The notes beneath the pieces were generated by a model. It was given only the letters and a program-made list of their open reading frames with translations, did no database searches and was not told the origin of the DNA. The position numbers and the translations under genes were made by a program. This document shows, piece after piece, positions 1-7,485 of a stretch of DNA of 8,536 nucleotides; position 1 is the first letter of the stretch; each line of letters begins with the position of its first letter. The DNA is from Candidatus Margulisiibacteriota bacterium (GTDB taxonomy: Bacteria; Margulisbacteria; WOR-1; O2-12-FULL-45-9): contig JASEHX010000053.1 of NCBI GenBank assembly GCA_030018645.1, positions 1 to 8,536 on the forward strand. Direction: 5' to 3'.

Positions 1-7
1 CGACACT

Positions 8-2725
8 TTGACCAAAGTAGAGGGGGTAAAACACAAGCAAAAGGTAAAGGTTTTTCTATTGATTGCTTGGCTTTGGTTCTTAGGATTTTCTGCCTATGCC
101 ATCCCCATTATGTCCAACATTGAATTAACCAGTTTGTCCGACAGTTCCATGGTCATTACCTGGTCAACTACCAATGAAGCGTCCAGCACAGAAATTATCT
201 GGGGCTCTGGCGGTCTAACCGACATAACAACTGTAGAGGGCAGCACTAAATACCATCGCGTAGAATTAACCGGGTTGTACCAAAACACCACTTACCAATA
301 CCGCATTAAATCCGGCATTATGATCTTCCCGCCCGAAGTTTATTATTCCCCAGCATCCTTTACCACCCTGACAAAACCAAGCGGCGAATATTTATTCAGC
401 TTTGCGGTATTAAATGATATACGCTATGCAGAGGGAAAAGCCAATGTCCAAAATGCCCGCGGTATTCCCTATGAAATATGCGATAAAATTGTCAGTTCTG
501 AAGTTGCCGACGTCAACCGGCATGGGGTGGCTTTCACCGTGGTCAATGGCAATCTAGCGGAAAATAGCGGGACTTACGGCGACCAAATCGGCAGCAACCC
601 TTTTCTCAAGGGAGAATTAGAAAATTTATCTGGCGCCAGCGACCTTCCGGTCGGAACCGCCTATAAATATCTTCCTAACATCGGTTATGAAGACAAAACA
701 GCCACCTATACCAACGATTGGTTCACTAATGGCTATAAGCCGTTAACCACTGATCCTGGCAGTTCAGAAAGCCGTTATACGGCTATTTATGGCTATAACG
801 TTGCCAGTAAAGATGCCGATTCAGTCTTCAACTATCAATTCAAATACCATTATTACAATTTTATCTTCCTGGATTCAGTTAAAGCCGGCGGGACCGGCGG
901 AGCCGCCAATTTAGGAATATTGAACAGCTTCCTTTCAACTGAAGCCAATTCCAAAACCTTTATTTTTATGAGCTTCCCTGGCTACAACCCGCTGGATGCC
1001 AGCACCAAAGATTATCCCCTTGATATACCAACCTCCGAAGTTGGCGGCGGGATCATTAATATCGAAAATGCTGCCGCTTTTCGCGCTACATTGGAAGCAT
1101 ACGAAGATGCTGCCGGCAACCCCATTGTAGCCGCCGTTATTTCTGGTCATTTAGGCGACAATTATAAGCGGGATATCAATAGCATTTCATATGTTCGTCA
1201 GGGTCCGGCATTGCAATACCCAACCGGTTATTCCATATACAAGGTATACAGCACCGGTTATGTTAAGACGTTCTATAAAACCACCGGCGGGTCAATCGAG
1301 GCCGACGGGGATACCAAACCATATTACGAGTATGCCCGCGACCAAATCAGCACCGAAGTGGTATCTGGACAAACCCTCCCCAAAGCAATCCTTACCCAGT
1401 TTTGGCTGGGTTCTTCCAGCAACCGGAATTTTACTTATACCTACGACTTTATTCCTGGTCTGGCTCCCGCTGTTATTTCCACTGCTCCTACCAGCAATGA
1501 AAGCGCAGTAACTTTGAACAGCCCGCTTTTGATTTCATTCAATAAACGCATGACCACCCAAGATCTGGGCACCTGGGTAACCATCCGGGATTCATCAAAT
1601 AATGCGGTTACTGTATCAAGCGAAAGCTTTCTAGATTCAAGCCGTACCATCTTAAAAGTCAGCCATTCCGACTTTGTCAGCAATGAGGTTTACGCCATTA
1701 CAGTAAGCGCGTCTAAAGCCAAAGATGAAGGATTAACCCCTATGTCAGCCGATTATATTTTCAGTTTCAATACCACCGGCGCTGTTCGCGATGACCAGCC
1801 CCCCGTTGCAACCGTCTACCCCTTACCCGACAATACAACTACCGACCCTTATCCTAACTTTACCGGTATCGCCACCGACGACAGCCGAGTGATTATTGTG
1901 CAGTATCGCATTGGCAGCAGCGGATCTTGGCTTTCAACCGAAGCTGTCGATGGCGCCTTTACCAGCACCACCGAAGTTTTTCAAATAAGAATTACCGAAC
2001 CTCTCTCTGCCGGCATCCACCAACTTTGGCTTAAAACCTCCGACGGCGCAGGCAATACTTCCGCCGAGGGGTTTTCGGCGTATACCTTCACCTACATTGT
2101 TGGGAACAGGCCGTCTACCACTTCTTTTTTGATCAACGGCAGTTCGGTTTATCCGGGTGATACGATCAACTCAAGGCCGTCAATTGAAGTTGTCATTACC
2201 TCATCCAATTCGCTTGAGTCCGGCCGGATAACTATAGATTCGGTCCCGTCGGCCCTTTCATTTATTAAAGTAGATAATAATTATTACAGTACTCATGAGG
2301 TAACTACTGCCCTTGCCAACGGATCACATACGATTACGGTAGAAGCTTTTGATATATTGGGGAATGGTATGACCTATGAAGTCACAGCCTTATACACCCA
2401 ATCATCTTCGAGTGCTTCCATCCAAGGGGTTCCGCTGAATTATCCCAATCCTTTCAACCCCTCCACCCAAACCACCCGCATCGGTTACACCCTTTCAAAA
2501 GATTCTAATGTTACTCTAAATATATTTGATCTTCACGGCAATTTAATTATTAAAAATACTTATTCTTCCGGTCAAACCGGCGGTAAAGCGGGATATAACG
2601 AAATTACTTGGGACGGCAAAGCCAGTAATAATTCCACAGTCGGCAACGGCATTTATTTATATTTCTTAATTGCTGATGGGCAGGTTGTTCAAAATGGGAA
2701 AGGGAAGTTAACGGTGTTTAGATGA
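8..2725 (+). CDS. Secreted multidomain protein: FN3-like, degenerate calcineurin-like phosphoesterase, Ig-like domains and FlgD-like C-terminal domain
   Basis: This is a 905-residue exported protein, probably exposed at the cell surface. Residues 13-31 form a signal peptide (Lys-rich start, hydrophobic FLLIAWLWFLGF, cleavage after SAYA). Residues 33-122 resemble the FN3-like domain that precedes purple acid phosphatases. Residues 128-425 follow the calcineurin-like phosphoesterase order: FAVLNDIR, VVNGNLAENSG, NIGYED, FIFLDS, FIFMSFPGY, VISGHLGD. Most metal ligands are changed, so catalysis is doubtful. Residues 485-590 look like a Big_5 (SbsA-type) Ig domain, followed by two Ig-like segments (about 594-697 and 698-797). 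Residues 808-905 are a FlgD-like / type IX-like C-terminal domain beginning LNYPNPFNPST. The only start in view is TTG at 8; no Shine-Dalgarno sequence is visible and the frame is open to the window edge, so the true start may lie upstream. The stop overlaps the next gene's ATG. Domain calls are by eye; the substrate is unknown. Confidence 0.85.
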   Translation: MTKVEGVKHKQKVKVFLLIAWLWFLGFSAYAIPIMSNIELTSLSDSSMVITWSTTNEASSTEIIWGSGGLTDITTVEGSTKYHRVELTGLYQNTTYQYRIKSGIMIFPPEVYYSPASFTTLTKPSGEYLFSFAVLNDIRYAEGKANVQNARGIPYEICDKIVSSEVADVNRHGVAFTVVNGNLAENSGTYGDQIGSNPFLKGELENLSGASDLPVGTAYKYLPNIGYEDKTATYTNDWFTNGYKPLTTDPGSSESRYTAIYGYNVASKDADSVFNYQFKYHYYNFIFLDSVKAGGTGGAANLGILNSFLSTEANSKTFIFMSFPGYNPLDASTKDYPLDIPTSEVGGGIINIENAAAFRATLEAYEDAAGNPIVAAVISGHLGDNYKRDINSISYVRQGPALQYPTGYSIYKVYSTGYVKTFYKTTGGSIEADGDTKPYYEYARDQISTEVVSGQTLPKAILTQFWLGSSSNRNFTYTYDFIPGLAPAVISTAPTSNESAVTLNSPLLISFNKRMTTQDLGTWVTIRDSSNNAVTVSSESFLDSSRTILKVSHSDFVSNEVYAITVSASKAKDEGLTPMSADYIFSFNTTGAVRDDQPPVATVYPLPDNTTTDPYPNFTGIATDDSRVIIVQYRIGSSGSWLSTEAVDGAFTSTTEVFQIRITEPLSAGIHQLWLKTSDGAGNTSAEGFSAYTFTYIVGNRPSTTSFLINGSSVYPGDTINSRPSIEVVITSSNSLESGRITIDSVPSALSFIKVDNNYYSTHEVTTALANGSHTITVEAFDILGNGMTYEVTALYTQSSSSASIQGVPLNYPNPFNPSTQTTRIGYTLSKDSNVTLNIFDLHGNLIIKNTYSSGQTGGKAGYNEITWDGKASNNSTVGNGIYLYFLIADGQVVQNGKGKLTVFR
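2722..2725 (+). promoter_or_regulatory. ATGA stop/start overlap (translational coupling)
   Basis: The ATG of the barrel-SLH gene (2722-2724) overlaps the TGA of the secreted-protein gene (2723-2725). The nearest purine-rich stretch, GGGAAAGGGAAG at 2696-2707, is too far away to be an ideal ribosome binding site. Reinitiation by ribosomes finishing the first gene is therefore the likely route, which implies one transcript and linked expression of the two proteins. Confidence 0.8.
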
Positions 2726-4689
2726 GATTCATTAAGATATTATTACTTTCATTAGTCATTAGTCATTCTGCTTTCGCCGGCACCAGCTATGACCCCTCCA
2801 ACAATCTTTTTTCCGCCCGTCAGCTTGGGATGGGCGGTGTTTCGGTGGCTTATTCTGACGACGCCAATGGGGTATTTTCTAATCCGGCAGGTTTAACTGA
2901 AGTTGTTTTTCCCCAGCTTAGCGGATCATCCCGGACCACTCTCATGGATGAAGTTCAATATTCACTGGCGGCTTGGGCCATGCCTACTGATTGGGGTGTG
3001 TTTGGTTTTGGGTTTGTAGGCGAAAACACCAGCGGGTCATATCCAACCACCCTTGATCCAGTCACCGGCCGTATAACTATTGACACCAGCCGAGAAACTT
3101 CCAGTTATAGCAACAGCACGTTGGCAATTTCATATTCGAAGAAGATCAACCGGCAATTTTCAATCGGAGGAGCATATAAGATATTCAACCAGCACCTTTC
3201 GGGAGGGACATATAGTGATGCTTCTGCCTCGGGCATTGATCTTAGCGCTTCTTTCCAACCCTTTGATTGGCTGACTGCCGGGGTAAACTTACAAAATTTA
3301 GCCGAGGGCAGTTTAAAATGGACGGGCGGAACCAGCGACACCATTGGCGGATTTTATAAATTTGGATTAAAATTAAACCTGTTAGGATCTTCTTACAAAG
3401 CTTTAAGGTCCCATTCGCAAGGCCTGACAGTTGGATTTGATTTGGATCTTCCGCACAATACAATTTCAGGATCAAACTATCATCTAGGATTGGAGTATTC
3501 CCCGCTTTCAAAACTATTCATCCGCACCGGCATCAGCCAAAATGGCCTGGCTTTCGGCGTTGGGCTGGAAAACAGCGGATTTCGGTTTGATTATGCTTAT
3601 TCTTCCAACCCTAACCTTCCGGGTGAATTACCCCATTATTTCACCTTGTCCTATGTCGGCGAAAGGAGCGCATCCTTTACCCAAAAATTAAAACGCAAGG
3701 AAGCTGTTTTTGTCTTTACCGGCCCTCGCGATAGGTCTATCACTTCTTCTTATGAAGTAACTTTGTCTTTTGAAGCTTATGCAAAAAGAACGATTGACCA
3801 AACCACGGTTTGGACGGTTACTTCATTATCTTCAACACAAGAGACCCATGAAGTTTTCAAAGATGAAAGCTTGGCAACCCTGTCACTTAACGGCAAACTG
3901 CTGCCGGAAAATCGGCATAATTTTGAAGAAAAAGCCTTTTTGCATGCCGGACGCAATGTGCTTCGCTTATTTGGGTACACTGCGCCAGAGCAATTGCCCG
4001 ACCGAAAAGTAATGGATGCAATACCGGTTTCAGCTGAAGTTCGGATCCTGCACTTTACCCCTTTCCACGATACGCCAATGGATTTCTGGGCGATTGAGCC
4101 CATTGCGCTTTGTTCAACGCTTGGTTTGACCGCCGGCTATCCAGACGATACATTTAAACCGGATAAGGGCATCACCCGGGCAGAATTGGTAACTTTACTT
4201 GTCAGAACCATGGCGGCAACGCTCGAACCCGGCTGGGAGTTTACTTCTTTTACCGATGTCCCTTACGGCCACTGGGCGGCAAAACATGTTGGTTACAGCA
4301 CGCATAAAAAACTTGTCACCGGTTATCCCGACAGCACTTTTAAGCCCAAGAAGGTGTTAACCCGCGCCGAAGGCGTTGCTATCTTTGCCCGCTATGCTGG
4401 GATTAGCGAAGAGGTTATTTTAATTTCTGCAGAAGCAATGCTGCCCTTCCCCGACCTTAAACCTAACTTTTGGGCTAATAAGTATATCGTTCCAGCTTAT
4501 CATGCCGGATTATTGAAATACTTGGCTGGCAAAGAATTCAAACCATCAGCCCCATTCACCCGTGCAGAGGCCTGTGAAATCCTTTATCAAACGCCTAGCG
4601 TAAAGAAATTGGTGGATGAATGGTGGAATACCGGCATTGTTCCAACCCAAACCCTTCAACCTCTGCCGGCTACTTCTGAGTCAAGATAG
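2722..4689 (+). CDS. Outer-membrane PorV/PorQ-like beta-barrel with Ig-like linker and three C-terminal SLH domains
   Basis: This 655-residue protein should sit in the outer membrane with its C-terminus in the periplasm. Residues 1-19 are a signal peptide (MRFIKILLLSLVISHSAFA, cleavage before GTSYD). Residues 20-315 have the PorV/PorQ/UPF0164 look: an opening with ARQLGMGGVSVAYSDDANG and FSNPAGL, then alternating amphipathic strands with many Gly and aromatic residues. Residues 325-445 appear Ig-like (LSLNGKLLPENRHNFEE, then HAGRNVLRLFG). Three SLH domains follow at about 447-498, 508-560 and 575-625, each with a GYPDxTFKP-like or FKP segment and a TRAE motif (485, 547, 613). SLH domains bind pyruvylated wall polymers or peptidoglycan, so the protein probably ties the outer membrane to the wall. 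It starts inside the preceding stop codon (ATGA); the purine-rich GGGAAAGGGAAG ends 14 nt upstream, so coupling is likely. Its 3' end overlaps comEC. The transport or binding specificity of the barrel is unknown. Confidence 0.88.
   Translation: MRFIKILLLSLVISHSAFAGTSYDPSNNLFSARQLGMGGVSVAYSDDANGVFSNPAGLTEVVFPQLSGSSRTTLMDEVQYSLAAWAMPTDWGVFGFGFVGENTSGSYPTTLDPVTGRITIDTSRETSSYSNSTLAISYSKKINRQFSIGGAYKIFNQHLSGGTYSDASASGIDLSASFQPFDWLTAGVNLQNLAEGSLKWTGGTSDTIGGFYKFGLKLNLLGSSYKALRSHSQGLTVGFDLDLPHNTISGSNYHLGLEYSPLSKLFIRTGISQNGLAFGVGLENSGFRFDYAYSSNPNLPGELPHYFTLSYVGERSASFTQKLKRKEAVFVFTGPRDRSITSSYEVTLSFEAYAKRTIDQTTVWTVTSLSSTQETHEVFKDESLATLSLNGKLLPENRHNFEEKAFLHAGRNVLRLFGYTAPEQLPDRKVMDAIPVSAEVRILHFTPFHDTPMDFWAIEPIALCSTLGLTAGYPDDTFKPDKGITRAELVTLLVRTMAATLEPGWEFTSFTDVPYGHWAAKHVGYSTHKKLVTGYPDSTFKPKKVLTRAEGVAIFARYAGISEEVILISAEAMLPFPDLKPNFWANKYIVPAYHAGLLKYLAGKEFKPSAPFTRAEACEILYQTPSVKKLVDEWWNTGIVPTQTLQPLPATSESR
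2750..2767 (+). repeat. Short heptamer tandem repeat in signal-peptide codons
   Basis: CATTAGT occurs twice in tandem (2750-2756, 2757-2763), followed by a partial CATT. It encodes the SLVISHS part of the signal peptide of the barrel-SLH protein. A change of one 7-nt unit would shift the reading frame, but with only about 2.6 units slippage should be rare. Confidence 0.6.
4670..4689. other. Convergent coding overlap of barrel-SLH gene and comEC
   Basis: The plus-strand barrel-SLH gene ends with TAG at 4687-4689, and the minus-strand comEC ends with TAG read from 4672-4670. The last 20 bp of each gene are shared. No hairpin with a T-run is visible on either strand nearby, so the two transcripts probably run into each other as antisense or end by factor-dependent termination. 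Confidence 0.85.
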
Positions 4690-7000
4690 TATAACTACTG
4701 CCGTCTGACTTAATGGTAATTGCCCCCTGCTTATCTGTTCGGTATACCGGAATACCTTTAATTGCCAATTTTTTTAATGTTGATGGATGCGGATGGCGGA
4801 ATTTATTATGCAAACCACAGGATATTATCGCCGACCGGGGATTAACCACTGTTAAAAATTCAGCAGAAGTTGAAGTATAGCTGCCATGGTGGCCAACCTT
4901 TAGGATAGTGGCTGATAACAATGAGGGCGGTGACCTTTGCAGGATATATTCTTCATCATATTTCTCATTATCTCCGGTAAAAAGCATAGAAAATTTGCCG
5001 TAAACCAATTTAAAAGCAATTGAGCGGTTGTCAACATCTAAGCAGTCACGATTAAATATTTCTGACTTGCCTGTATATAAAATGCCGCACCTTGCTCCTC
5101 CACCCAAATCAATCCATTGCCCGTACTTTGGGACATGTCTTTTAATATGGTTCTGCTGAATTAATTCCATAAAACGTTGGTAGTAATATGGACTAGATTG
5201 ATATGCCGCATCAATAACCGCTCCAACCTGGACTTTTTGCAATACTTCACAAATCCCTGCCAAATGGTCATCGTGCTGATGGGAAGGCGAAACTATGTCC
5301 AAGTAATTGATCCCCTTCTTATGCAAAAGCGGTATTATCACTTTTTCTCCCATGCCGGCTTTCCCGCCATCTACCAGCATTCTTTTGCCGGTTGGGCTTT
5401 CGATTAAAATTGAATCGCCTTGCCCAATATCAAGAACCGTTATGGTCAACCGTCCCGCTTGATCTGACAGTGCGCTATTCCACAGTACAAAAGCGGCGGT
5501 CAATAAAATTAGAATCAAAATCCTAAAGCGGTCCAATTTAGGCATTCGTCTCCGGCGTATGACCTCAATTGTTCCAATTAAACCTAGATAATAAGCCAAT
5601 ATTAATGGGAACTTGGGGGAAGGGAAAAAAGCTTGGGCAAAAGGAGCCCGCGCTAAAATATTCACTATCCCATCGGCAATCATTAGTAAAACTAGATTGG
5701 CATTATTCAATAACTGTGCCAGCGGAAAAAACAATATCCCAAGGACATAGTTAAGGAATCCCAACACGACTACACAATTTATCCAAGGCAAAAGCAGGAT
5801 ATTGGTCAACAACCCGATGAGAGAAAACTGGCCGAAATAATAAATCGTAATTGGAATCGTCGCTAAAATGGGTGAAACTGCTGCCGCAAGCAAAGCAGCA
5901 ATGGTCTTTGGCATTAACGGAGCTAATCTTTCTTGTAAAACCGGCGAAATATAGATCAATGAAGCCGTTGCCGCATAAGAAAGCTGCAGACCAATATCAA
6001 ACAGGGCTTTGGGGTCGAAAAGCAAAAGGATGAAAAGTGACAGGAAAAGTGAATTGTAAATTTCGCCTTCTTTCTCAAAAAGCAGGCCTATTAGCATGAT
6101 CTCGGCCATCAAGGCCGCGCGCAAGATTGAAGCCCCTCCGCCAGTCATTAGCACAAACAACCAGTTGACAACCGATGCAATGGCAACGCTTATCCCGATA
6201 GATAGGCCAAAAATGCGGGTAAGGTAGAGGCAGACGCCGGCCAGGAGCGCTACTTGCATACCGGAAACCACTAAAAGATGCGCCACCCCTGCCTTTTTAT
6301 AAACATCTTTCATATCTGGCGGGGCCTTAGCCGCGCCTGTCCCCAAAATAATGCTGTTTTGCAGGGTGGCATAATAAGCGGGTAATGTTTTTTGGGATAT
6401 AACCATTAAACGTTTGGTAATACTTTGGCTAAAGGCGATTAACGGATTACCCTTATTTCGCTGTAAAATCAATGGCGGCGCAGATGCTTTCATCCGGCAA
6501 TAAATACCATTATTTTGCAGATAATCGACGAAAGACAATAAACTAGGGTTGGATAAACCTTCTATCGGCTCAAGCCGGCCCTGGACTTTCACTATATCGC
6601 CGTATCTGACCGCTGCCGCAGGTGAAATAACCGATAAATGCCCGCTGGCCTTATAATTATCTGCGCTTTTTGCTGCAAGATTGAAAAATAGGTTGTTATT
6701 AATTTGGTTAGGGACGTTTTCAACTAACCCAATAACTGTAATCATCTTGTATTGAGGTATATTAGAGATATCATTTTGGGGTAGAGGAAGGGTTCTAACT
6801 TGATAGTTAAGGAAACCAATCAATATAAATAGGATTGGGAGCAATATTACAATATTATTTCTTATGAATAACAACCAGGTTATGACTATTAGCATTATTA
6901 GTAATAGAATAAATGAAAATACAATAGGCAAAAGCAAATACTTAGCGGCAATAATGCCTAGCATATAAAATATTGATAAAATGATTACTGGCTTATTCAT
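4670..7000 (-). CDS. comEC: ComEC/Rec2 family DNA uptake channel with metallo-beta-lactamase domain
   Basis: ComEC is the inner-membrane channel that carries one strand of transforming DNA into the cytoplasm. From ATG at 7000 the protein has 776 residues, normal for the full-length family. N-terminal membrane segments (about 5-70) precede a DUF4131/OB-like domain (about 85-175). The competence membrane domain (about 195-480) has the hallmark HLLVVSG (241-247), GASILRAALM and FDIGLQLSYAAT. After another membrane segment (about 492-508) comes the metallo-beta-lactamase domain, with LDIGQGDSILIE, the HxHxDH motif in SHQHDDHLAG (H574, H576, D578, H579), TGD (675-677), GHHGS (703-707) and a late HPHPST. 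All key metal ligands are present, so it appears active; in the family this domain is proposed to degrade the non-imported strand. TTG and GTG codons further upstream lie within a mobile-element end; ATG 7000 is preferred because it is part of the apparent target duplication and rebuilds a tight comEA-comEC junction. Confidence 0.95.
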   Translation of the reverse strand: MNKPVIILSIFYMLGIIAAKYLLLPIVFSFILLLIMLIVITWLLFIRNNIVILLPILFILIGFLNYQVRTLPLPQNDISNIPQYKMITVIGLVENVPNQINNNLFFNLAAKSADNYKASGHLSVISPAAAVRYGDIVKVQGRLEPIEGLSNPSLLSFVDYLQNNGIYCRMKASAPPLILQRNKGNPLIAFSQSITKRLMVISQKTLPAYYATLQNSIILGTGAAKAPPDMKDVYKKAGVAHLLVVSGMQVALLAGVCLYLTRIFGLSIGISVAIASVVNWLFVLMTGGGASILRAALMAEIMLIGLLFEKEGEIYNSLFLSLFILLLFDPKALFDIGLQLSYAATASLIYISPVLQERLAPLMPKTIAALLAAAVSPILATIPITIYYFGQFSLIGLLTNILLLPWINCVVVLGFLNYVLGILFFPLAQLLNNANLVLLMIADGIVNILARAPFAQAFFPSPKFPLILAYYLGLIGTIEVIRRRRMPKLDRFRILILILLTAAFVLWNSALSDQAGRLTITVLDIGQGDSILIESPTGKRMLVDGGKAGMGEKVIIPLLHKKGINYLDIVSPSHQHDDHLAGICEVLQKVQVGAVIDAAYQSSPYYYQRFMELIQQNHIKRHVPKYGQWIDLGGGARCGILYTGKSEIFNRDCLDVDNRSIAFKLVYGKFSMLFTGDNEKYDEEYILQRSPPSLLSATILKVGHHGSYTSTSAEFLTVVNPRSAIISCGLHNKFRHPHPSTLKKLAIKGIPVYRTDKQGAITIKSDGSSYTILTQK

Positions 7001-7002
7001 TT
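6997..7002 (+). repeat. Possible target-site duplication, left copy (TCATTT)
   Basis: TCATTT here and at 7535-7540 flank the GxxExxY element as a 6-bp direct repeat. On the minus strand it reads AAATGA and contains the comEC start codon. In AT-rich DNA a 6-bp match can arise by chance, but the clean reconstruction of the operon junction supports it. Confidence 0.55.
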
Positions 7003-7004
7003 CC

Positions 7005-7042
7005 GGATTCAACACCAAGACACTAAGACTCTAAGAAAAAGG
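7005..7042 (+). repeat. Left terminal repeat of GxxExxY cassette (AACACCAAGACACTAAGACT type)
   Basis: The outer part, GGATTCAACACCAAGAC, is an imperfect inverted match to the right end. The inner part, CACTAAGACTCTAAG, matches the inner right end (CACAAAGACGCAAAG on the other strand) at 12 of 15 positions. The repeat is built from short units of the form ACxAAGACxCxAAG. It lies between the GxxExxY stop codon and the comEC start codon. Confidence 0.7.
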
Positions 7043-7063
7043 ATAACGCTTCATCTCCTACAT

Positions 7064-7468
7064 CTAAAGCACTATCCTTCTTATGCCTTCTTTAATAATG
7101 GGAACGTTAAAATTGATTAGAAATCCTAACCGTTTATTACTTAATCGGAGATAACTTAATAATTGCGCGCCAAAAACCGGAAGAATAGTTTCGGTAGCCT
7201 TTAATTCACAAATAATAAGATCTTCAACTAAAACATCCAATCTCAGAGCAACATCAAAGACAATGCCGTCATAAATAATTGGAACGGGCTGCTGTTTTTT
7301 GATTGAAAGACCCGATTTAGTTAATTCGTGGCAGAAACACAGTTCATATACACTCTCAAGCAATCCAGGCCCAAGGTTCTTATGAATATTATATGCGGTA
7401 TGCACCACTGCTTTCCCAATTCTTTCTTCTTCTTCAGATAAAATTTGATAATTTGCTCTATTTAACAA
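7064..7468 (-). CDS. GxxExxY family protein (PD-(D/E)XK nuclease-like fold)
   Basis: This 134-residue protein belongs to the GxxExxY family; its biochemical role is unsettled. The signature GLLESVY is at 35-41 (G35, E38, Y41), after a helix with AYNIHKNLGPG. A PD-(D/E)XK-like core follows: D78 in LRLDVLV, E88 and K90 in CELKA, then Q102 in AQLLSYLRLSNKRLGFLINF. The length is close to the family norm (about 120-140), and nothing is missing, so it looks intact. It starts with TTG at 7468; GGGGG (minus strand, 7482-7478) lies 9 nt upstream as a ribosome binding site, and that G-run lies at the inner edge of the cassette's terminal repeat. It sits alone between comEA and comEC, flanked by inverted repeats, with no partner gene. 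The fold implies nucleic-acid cleavage or binding, but this is inference. Confidence 0.85.
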   Translation of the reverse strand: MLNRANYQILSEEEERIGKAVVHTAYNIHKNLGPGLLESVYELCFCHELTKSGLSIKKQQPVPIIYDGIVFDVALRLDVLVEDLIICELKATETILPVFGAQLLSYLRLSNKRLGFLINFNVPIIKEGIRRIVL

Positions 7469-7477
7469 TCTTCTTAT

Positions 7478-7485
7478 CCCCCTTT
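7478..7485 (-). promoter_or_regulatory. Ribosome binding site of GxxExxY gene, at the edge of the terminal repeat
   Basis: Read on the minus strand, AAAGGGGG lies 9 nt before the TTG start at 7468. It continues directly from the repeat unit CACAAAGACGCAAAG, so the element end itself seems to supply the translation signal. It is the main evidence for accepting the TTG start. Confidence 0.55.

Noticed and set aside
10..61. Downstream start for the first gene (TTG at 59, or a start after the AGAGGGGG at about 18-25)
   Set aside because: No start codon lies at a suitable distance after the G-rich stretch, and TTG at 59 would remove the basic part of the signal peptide. The real start is TTG at 8 or lies beyond the window edge.
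3770..4103. Open frames on both strands overlapping the barrel-SLH gene, and similar ones at 935-1683 and 5177-6033
   Set aside because: They lie wholly inside well-supported genes, show no family motifs and look like shadows in other frames.
7001..7018. Upstream starts for comEC (TTG at 7018, GTG at 7015, TTG at 7012)
   Set aside because: They lie within the cassette's terminal repeat, add only a few residues with no family resemblance, and have no better Shine-Dalgarno sequence. ATG at 7000 matches the possible target duplication.
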